Source: Ottelia alismoides
Taxonomy: Eukaryota > Streptophyta > Magnoliopsida > Alismatales > Hydrocharitaceae
Direction of reading: 5' to 3'
Length of the DNA: 64,000 nt
Assembly (NCBI GenBank): GCA_037367405.1
Contig: JAZKJV010011400.1
Span: 8,182,501 to 8,246,500, forward strand
A model generated the notes under the pieces. The model had not been told where the DNA came from. It did not search any database and worked only from the letters and a program-made list of their open reading frames with translations. A program made the position numbers and the translations under genes. Below are positions 58,921 to 64,000 of the stretch, piece after piece (position 1 is the first letter of the stretch; the number at the start of each line of letters is the position of its first letter).

Positions 58921-60972
58921 TTAGAAGATAACGTTGGCGTAGATCCATTCGATGACTTCGTGGAACCACACAAATGCGGCCGAGCGTTTGCCGCAAACCA
59001 CGTCAGCCTTGACTTCCGCTCCCGGACGCTTGGACAGCTTGTCGACTTCGTCCGGCTTGATCCGCAGTTTGACCACGGCTCCCTCTTGCTGATCCAGTTC
59101 TGCGCGACCATGCATGTCGCTGCGATACAGCTTGCCCTTGAGCGTGATCGATGGATCAGTGACCATGATGTATTCGACTGGCAGGCTTTCGGTTTTTTGA
59201 GCATCGAAAGCCATATCGAGATACTTCATGCGTTTTTCAGGCATGAGCAGTTCCAGTTCCCAGTCGGAACTGGTGTCGGCAATGGTTACCAGAATCTGGC
59301 CGGTAACGACCGGACGATTGTTGAGGTTCTTTTTCAAGTCCCAGGTCATGACTTCGCCATCGATCGGACTGACGCGCAGGAGCTGGTTGAATTTCTCGAC
59401 CTGCAACTTGTACTGTTCGTCGAGGGCTTGTTTGCGAACGATCGCTTCGCTCAGTTGGGCTTGCAATCGCACCTTTTCGGTAGGTTCGTTTTGGAATGCC
59501 CGCGAGTTGATTTGGGCGCCCAAGGTGGCGATCTGTTCGTTGGTCTCTTGTCGCTGGCCGTCGAGGTTAGCGATTTCGATTTCCAGGTCACGGTTTCGCA
59601 GCCTGACCAGTTTGTCGCCTTTCTTGACTTTGGAACCGTGATCGACAAAGACTTCGACCACTTCGCCATCGACGTGGGCAAAGACTTGTTTCTGTACCAC
59701 TGGTTGCAAGGAGCCGTTGGCTTCCAAGTCGTGATTGATTTGCACCAGGAACAGCAGCAACAGGGCGATGGCCGAGAGGGTCAGGATCGCTACGGTCTTG
59801 GGCAGAGCCGAACCGCGGAAGAACCAGGTCGCGCGTCCCAGGGCTCGCCACACAGGCATCAAGAACAAATTATTGTGCGTCAGCGAATTGGCCAAAGCGC
59901 GGGCGGTGTGTTCGTAGACCAGGTCGGCGCGTGAACGCAGCAGGTCGGAGGGCAGTTGGCTTTCGATCTGTTCGATAACCAGCGCGCCGATGATCTCGCG
60001 TGAGGAGAGATCTTCGCGCTGGACGTGTTGCTTGCTCATCACATCGCCCTCGACCACTTTTTCAGGTCGTCGAATGGGCAGCACGGCAACGGTACGACCG
60101 TGCGAGAGGTCGACGTAATCTTCGATAGCTTCTTCTAGTTGGGGTGGCAGATCTTCCAGCGAACCGTCGTACCAGAGCGGATCGCCGGCCGCGACCACGC
60201 GCGACGTCAACTTGTTGAGCGCCGAGACAATATTCGATCGATTCTCGATGGTGTCCTGGCCGCTGATGGCGATCACTTTGCAGTGGCCGCCTTTCTTGAT
60301 GGCCACGCTGACGCGGTCGCATTCGATAACCTGGCGGCCTTCGTTAGCAATTGTGTAGGCCGTATCGCGAAGTTCGAGATTGTCGTGAACCAGGCGGGCA
60401 AAATGGTCCGCCTGTTGCCATAGTTGCTGGCGATCGGATACTTGTTTGAGCGTGTTGCCCTTGAGCCATTCGCCGATCAGGCCGGCCATCTGATCCAGGA
60501 AGCGAAGATAACCGCGCTGAATGTTGGGTGCCGAGTCGGGTCGCTGGAAAATCTCGATCAAGCCCATCGAGCGTTTGCCGCTGGACAGCGGAGCCAGCAC
60601 CAAGAGATACGGTGTGGGGTTGCCTTCGGATTGATCTTCGCCGATGTAAGCCCCAGGGGGCACCAGGTCCGATTGACCGCGAGCGAACATGCGTGACAGT
60701 AGCTTGCCGTGACGCATGGCATCTTCGCTGTCGGCCTGCAGCAGATTCTGATTGACTTTGATCTGGTAACTCAGACGCAGTGCGCCCGATTCATCGATCA
60801 ACCAGATCGCGCCGCCGATAGCCGCCAGGGCGTCGATGATGCGCTGCAGGACGGCCGGGTAGTACTCATCAGCCGGATGATCCGATCGCGACAGCTCGGA
60901 GATCTCGTTGATCAGACCGCGGATCTGCTGTTTGGTTTGCTCAACGGTTTCTTGCGAGGGAGTTGAGGACAT
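58921..60972 (-). CDS. GAF-domain and HlyD-like membrane protein
   Basis: 683 residues. Two GAF-like domains (about 35-170 and 190-340), one membrane helix (392-411, KTVAILTLSAIALLLLFLVQ), then HlyD-like lipoyl (HVDGEVVEVFVDHGSKVKKG) and coiled-coil parts, and a barrel. The arrangement places sensory domains in the cytoplasm and adaptor domains outside, possibly linking a signal to export. It is the first gene of the leftward set. Confidence 0.8.
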   Translation of the reverse strand: MSSTPSQETVEQTKQQIRGLINEISELSRSDHPADEYYPAVLQRIIDALAAIGGAIWLIDESGALRLSYQIKVNQNLLQADSEDAMRHGKLLSRMFARGQSDLVPPGAYIGEDQSEGNPTPYLLVLAPLSSGKRSMGLIEIFQRPDSAPNIQRGYLRFLDQMAGLIGEWLKGNTLKQVSDRQQLWQQADHFARLVHDNLELRDTAYTIANEGRQVIECDRVSVAIKKGGHCKVIAISGQDTIENRSNIVSALNKLTSRVVAAGDPLWYDGSLEDLPPQLEEAIEDYVDLSHGRTVAVLPIRRPEKVVEGDVMSKQHVQREDLSSREIIGALVIEQIESQLPSDLLRSRADLVYEHTARALANSLTHNNLFLMPVWRALGRATWFFRGSALPKTVAILTLSAIALLLLFLVQINHDLEANGSLQPVVQKQVFAHVDGEVVEVFVDHGSKVKKGDKLVRLRNRDLEIEIANLDGQRQETNEQIATLGAQINSRAFQNEPTEKVRLQAQLSEAIVRKQALDEQYKLQVEKFNQLLRVSPIDGEVMTWDLKKNLNNRPVVTGQILVTIADTSSDWELELLMPEKRMKYLDMAFDAQKTESLPVEYIMVTDPSITLKGKLYRSDMHGRAELDQQEGAVVKLRIKPDEVDKLSKRPGAEVKADVVCGKRSAAFVWFHEVIEWIYANVIF

Positions 60973-61457
60973 GCTTACCTTACCACTGGTGGCTGATCGG
61001 TGATGATTGCAAACTTGAAGTTAAGTGCCTCACGCGACCACGCAACCCGCCCGGTTGGTGAGGACCAGCGATTTGACCCAATCCGTGGCCCTGACTGGTA
61101 TGGTTATACCAATTCCACGGCCTCGGCGACCTGGGACTCGCCCCCGGAACTCGGGGGTTGGATGGCGAAGAAACTCGCAAAGTTCCCACAAAACGCAGGA
61201 AAAGTACTTTTCGTGTTTTTCACTGTCCAGGTATCGACAATCGGCCATGTTCGTACGTAGAGTATAAACATGGGGGCGAGCGTTTGAAAATATCGATGCG
61301 GAAAAATTTTCCACTTTTGGTATCGCTTTAAAATCACAGGCTTCCAGAGGATAACGCAGAGTTTGCCGAACCATCTGCGGGAACTTCCGCTCTGCGGTGG
61401 CATCGAACTGGCAAATCCGTCCCAGCAAGAAAGCGACACGACCAGGTAGGAAACTGC
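60973..61457. other. Divergent promoter region with no gene
   Basis: 485 bp between the leftward HlyD set and the rightward GAF-like gene. Contains a CCCCCG/CGGGGG dyad at 61141-61157, and AT-rich stretches that could be promoters for both directions. Overlapping frames do not look like genes. Confidence 0.4.
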
Positions 61458-62381
61458 ATGAGCACAGACACCCTCGAGCACGCATTGCAAGAACTACCGG
61501 GCAATGGATCGGTGCCCGCTAGCTCGCATATCAAAAAGCTGGGCAAACTGGTCGACGGCGACCTGCCGCTGCAGTCGTTTCTCGAGCAACTGGTACCGCA
61601 ACTGTGTGAACTGTTCTCGGCCATGGCTGGCGTGGTCTGGTTGAAAGCGCATGCCGCCGGTGGAGCCATCTTCGGCGTGCCCTATCAGATGGATCGCGTC
61701 ATTCAGTCCACGCTGGATCAAAAGAAACATGAGAAACTTGTCCAGTTAGCCTGGCAACAGCGTCAGCCGATGCTGGCCGAACCACAACCACCCAAAGGCA
61801 AAGCCTCGGCCAGCAGCAGCCCAACCAGCCACGCCTTGCTGTTCGGACCGGTGATGCACTTTGGTGAACCGATCGCTCTGGTAGAGTTAGCCTTGCCCCA
61901 TACCGAGCAGCCGCTGGGTGCCGAGCAAAAGAAGTTGTTCCTGCGTTCCATTCAACTGGTGGGCGAGCGCGTGCATGGTGGCCTGCGCCAGCGCATGAGT
62001 TTGCCGGGAGCCACGATCAGCCAGGCGGTCGACCAGTTGCAATCGCTGACAGAAGAACTGGCCGCCCTGCAGCTACAGATTCGTCGCACGATCGAAGCCC
62101 GCGTCCAACAGTTCCACGGTTGGGCCTTTGGCTCGCTGGAGGAGAACCAGCGTTTCGCCAAGATGTTGCATCAATTGCTCGATAATCATGGCTTGCGGGT
62201 GGAATGTCCAGAATGCGGCAACCCATCTATCTTGCGCTGCCTGCGCGCGGGCAACGCCAAGCATGGCGTCTTTGTCTTCGACCACTACCTGGACAGCGGC
62301 CGCACGTTTCACGGTGGCCCCACCACCGTACCGCTCTTGAAAGTCGTCAACAAACCGCTACGACGAACCCCCGGTGAATAA
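61458..62381 (+). CDS. GAF-like protein with C-terminal zinc ribbon motif
   Basis: 307 residues. Residues 20-175 look like a GAF domain similar to the first GAF of the divergent gene (LPLQSFLEQLVPQLCELFSA). A helical region follows and the C-terminus has VECPECGNPSILRC, a zinc-ribbon-like end. No membrane segment. Its similarity of style to the divergent gene suggests a shared system. Confidence 0.65.
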   Translation: MSTDTLEHALQELPGNGSVPASSHIKKLGKLVDGDLPLQSFLEQLVPQLCELFSAMAGVVWLKAHAAGGAIFGVPYQMDRVIQSTLDQKKHEKLVQLAWQQRQPMLAEPQPPKGKASASSSPTSHALLFGPVMHFGEPIALVELALPHTEQPLGAEQKKLFLRSIQLVGERVHGGLRQRMSLPGATISQAVDQLQSLTEELAALQLQIRRTIEARVQQFHGWAFGSLEENQRFAKMLHQLLDNHGLRVECPECGNPSILRCLRAGNAKHGVFVFDHYLDSGRTFHGGPTTVPLLKVVNKPLRRTPGE

Positions 62382-62411
62382 GCCTGGCTGGCTTGTGCTA
62401 TACTCAGCAGC

Positions 62412-63308
62412 ATGGTAGCCGTTGAACAGTATCTGAAACCGGAGCTCGCTGCGCAGATCAAGCGATTGGACTTGCGCGCGCAGATGGTGGTACGCGGTTT
62501 CCTGCAGGGCTTGCACGCCAGCCCCTATCATGGCTTCAGCGTCGAGTTCAGCGAGCATCGCCGCTATGCCGCCGGCGATGATCCCAAAGACATCGATTGG
62601 GTGGCCTACGCCAAAACCGGCAAATACTACGTCAAGAAATTCGAATCCGAAACGAACTTGACCGGGTACCTGGCGATCGACTTGAGCAAGTCGATGGATT
62701 ACACCTACCGGCAGCAACTGACCAAACTCGATTATTCGATCTGCCTGGCGGCGGCTTTGAGTTACCTGATGATTCAGCAGCAGGACCCGGTGGGGTTGGT
62801 GACCTTCGATACGCATCTGAAGGCAAGCGTACCACCGCGAAGCCGGCGATCGCAGTTGCCAACAATCCTCAGCCAACTGACTAAACTAAAGGTAGCCGGT
62901 GAAACCGACCTGGCGGGTTCCCTGATCCAACTGGCGGCCATGCTGCGTCACCGCAGCTTGATTATGCTGATGAGCGACCTGCTGACCGACGAAAACGCCA
63001 TGTTCAAGGCGCTCCGCAACCTGCGCCACTCGGGGCACGACATTATCATTTTCCATGTACTGGACGAAGCCGAAGTGACCTTCCCCTTCAGCGGCAACCT
63101 GGAATTGGTGGACCCTGAAACGGGTGATCGTCAGAGCGTCAACGCGGCCGATGCCGCCGCCGATTACCGGGCCGCGGTTGAGCAGACGCGCGCGAGACTG
63201 CAGAAAGACCTTCAAGAAATGCGCATTGATTACGTACCGTTAGATACCAGCCAGCCCTACGACAAGGCGCTGATGGAATACCTCTTGCGCCGTCGCGGCA
63301 GGTTTTAA
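62412..63308 (+). CDS. DUF58 domain protein with a vWA-like fold
   Basis: 298 residues. The DUF58 signature YAAGDDPKDIDWVAYAKTGK is followed by a vWA-type metal site DLSKS (90-94). DUF58 proteins usually act with MoxR-type ATPases in assembling envelope complexes. No MoxR gene lies in this window. It is 30 nt downstream of the GAF-like gene and 5 nt upstream of the ABC gene, so the three are probably one operon. Confidence 0.85.
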   Translation: MVAVEQYLKPELAAQIKRLDLRAQMVVRGFLQGLHASPYHGFSVEFSEHRRYAAGDDPKDIDWVAYAKTGKYYVKKFESETNLTGYLAIDLSKSMDYTYRQQLTKLDYSICLAAALSYLMIQQQDPVGLVTFDTHLKASVPPRSRRSQLPTILSQLTKLKVAGETDLAGSLIQLAAMLRHRSLIMLMSDLLTDENAMFKALRNLRHSGHDIIIFHVLDEAEVTFPFSGNLELVDPETGDRQSVNAADAAADYRAAVEQTRARLQKDLQEMRIDYVPLDTSQPYDKALMEYLLRRRGRF

Positions 63309-63313
63309 AGTCG

Positions 63314-64000
63314 ATGGCGCTAATTGAACTGACCAATGTATCCAAGGTCTACCTCATGGGCGAAGTAGAAGTGCACGCCCTGCGCGACGTGTCACTTCAG
63401 ATCCAGCGCGGCGAATCGGTCGCCCTGATCGGCCCCTCAGGCTCAGGCAAATCAACCCTGATGAACACCCTGGGCTGTCTGGACCGCCCGACCAGCGGCA
63501 GTTATCTGCTGGATGGCGAAGAGGTCGTCAGCATGTCGCGCGAACAACGCGCCCGCATCCGCAACAAGCAGATCGGTTTCGTGTTCCAGAATTTCAACCT
63601 GCTGGCCCGCACCTCGGCGCTGGAGAATGTGGAACTGCCCCTGCTGTATGGCAAAGCGCTCTCGGCCAAGGAGCGACGCGATCGAGCCATCGAGTCGTTG
63701 CGACTGGTCGGCCTGGCGGATCGTCACGACCATCACCCCGGTCAACTGTCCGGTGGTCAACAACAGCGCGTCGCCATCGCCCGCGCCCTGGCCACGCAAC
63801 CCAGTATCCTTATGGGTGACGAACCAACCGGCAACCTGGATACACGCACCAGCCGTGAAATCATCGAACTGTTCGCCAAACTCAATCAAGAACACAACTT
63901 GACAGTTATCCTGGTCACCCACGACCTGGCCGTTGCCAAAACCGCTAAACGCAACCTGGTCTTGAGAGACGGTGACATCGTTTGCGATACTACCAATACG
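63314..64000 (+). CDS. ABC transporter ATP-binding protein, MacB/LolD type (partial)
   Basis: 229 codons seen, open at the window end. Walker A GPSGSGKST (40-48), Q-loop Q92, signature LSGGQ (145-149), Walker B ILMGDEPTG (D169/E170) and an H-loop VTHD. The order and the LENVELPLLYG segment match the LolD/MacB group, which powers lipoprotein release or macrolide/peptide export. It follows the DUF58 gene closely. Confidence 0.9.
   Translation, partial: MALIELTNVSKVYLMGEVEVHALRDVSLQIQRGESVALIGPSGSGKSTLMNTLGCLDRPTSGSYLLDGEEVVSMSREQRARIRNKQIGFVFQNFNLLARTSALENVELPLLYGKALSAKERRDRAIESLRLVGLADRHDHHPGQLSGGQQQRVAIARALATQPSILMGDEPTGNLDTRTSREIIELFAKLNQEHNLTVILVTHDLAVAKTAKRNLVLRDGDIVCDTTNT

Overview
The window is a stretch of bacterial chromosome, most likely from a planctomycete (Pirellulales-like), carrying two integrated elements in tandem at a tRNA-His gene. 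The assignment is inference. It rests on dispersed intergenic repeats that read as NPKRERG, GEAPAEP and GTAGCCACCGC..GCGGTGGCTAC, a DUF3467 protein, and a PqqD/M50/HlyD membrane protein beside two more HlyD-type proteins.

Layout. 1-689: chromosome, with the end of a CBM6-like protein. 690-739: first copy of the tRNA 3' end (att). 740-4451: element A (about 3.7 kb), a small leftward operon (two unknowns, an HNH nuclease, an HTH protein) plus a tyrosine integrase broken by a frameshift. 4452-4501: second att copy. 4502-50929: element B (about 46 kb), a tailed-phage prophage. 50930-51004: third att copy inside the intact tRNA-His(GTG) gene. 51005-64000: chromosome, with an M24 peptidase, an IS110-family insertion sequence, a DUF4440-like protein, DUF3467, the M50/HlyD cluster, a divergent GAF-like/DUF58 pair and an ABC ATPase cut by the window edge.

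Element B. The left end holds a tyrosine integrase, small plasmid-like genes and a serine recombinase. A leftward tape-measure gene follows. From about 11.5 kb to 38.65 kb everything is rightward: HTH protein, papain/C39-like lipoprotein, membrane proteins, small terminase, tail tube, fused prohead protease-capsid protein, cement protein, connectors, large terminase, gpW-like protein, portal, tail/fibre proteins and a glycosyltransferase. From 49.3 kb to 38.7 kb everything is leftward: early genes (RMF-like, CsrA-like, ParB-like), a second integrase, a 5'-3' exonuclease and a replication-like protein. Between the early promoter region and the tRNA lie a repressor-like HTH gene and two small genes.

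Most notable: ten copies of a near-perfect 14-bp palindrome (GTTTCCGCGGAAAC), plus one CCGG-centred variant, lie across element B, and I saw none in the flanks. The palindrome resembles parS and Noc sites, and the element encodes its own ParB-family protein with no ParA partner. One copy lies just upstream of a good candidate late promoter and others lie at gene starts. I propose a ParB/Noc/KorB-like DNA-organising or regulatory system. Also notable are an adjacent RMF-like and CsrA-like pair, a protease-capsid fusion whose linker is a dispersed repeat, host repeats inserted in frame into genes, and two nearly identical intergenic blocks downstream of the two terminase genes that may explain the unusual gene order.
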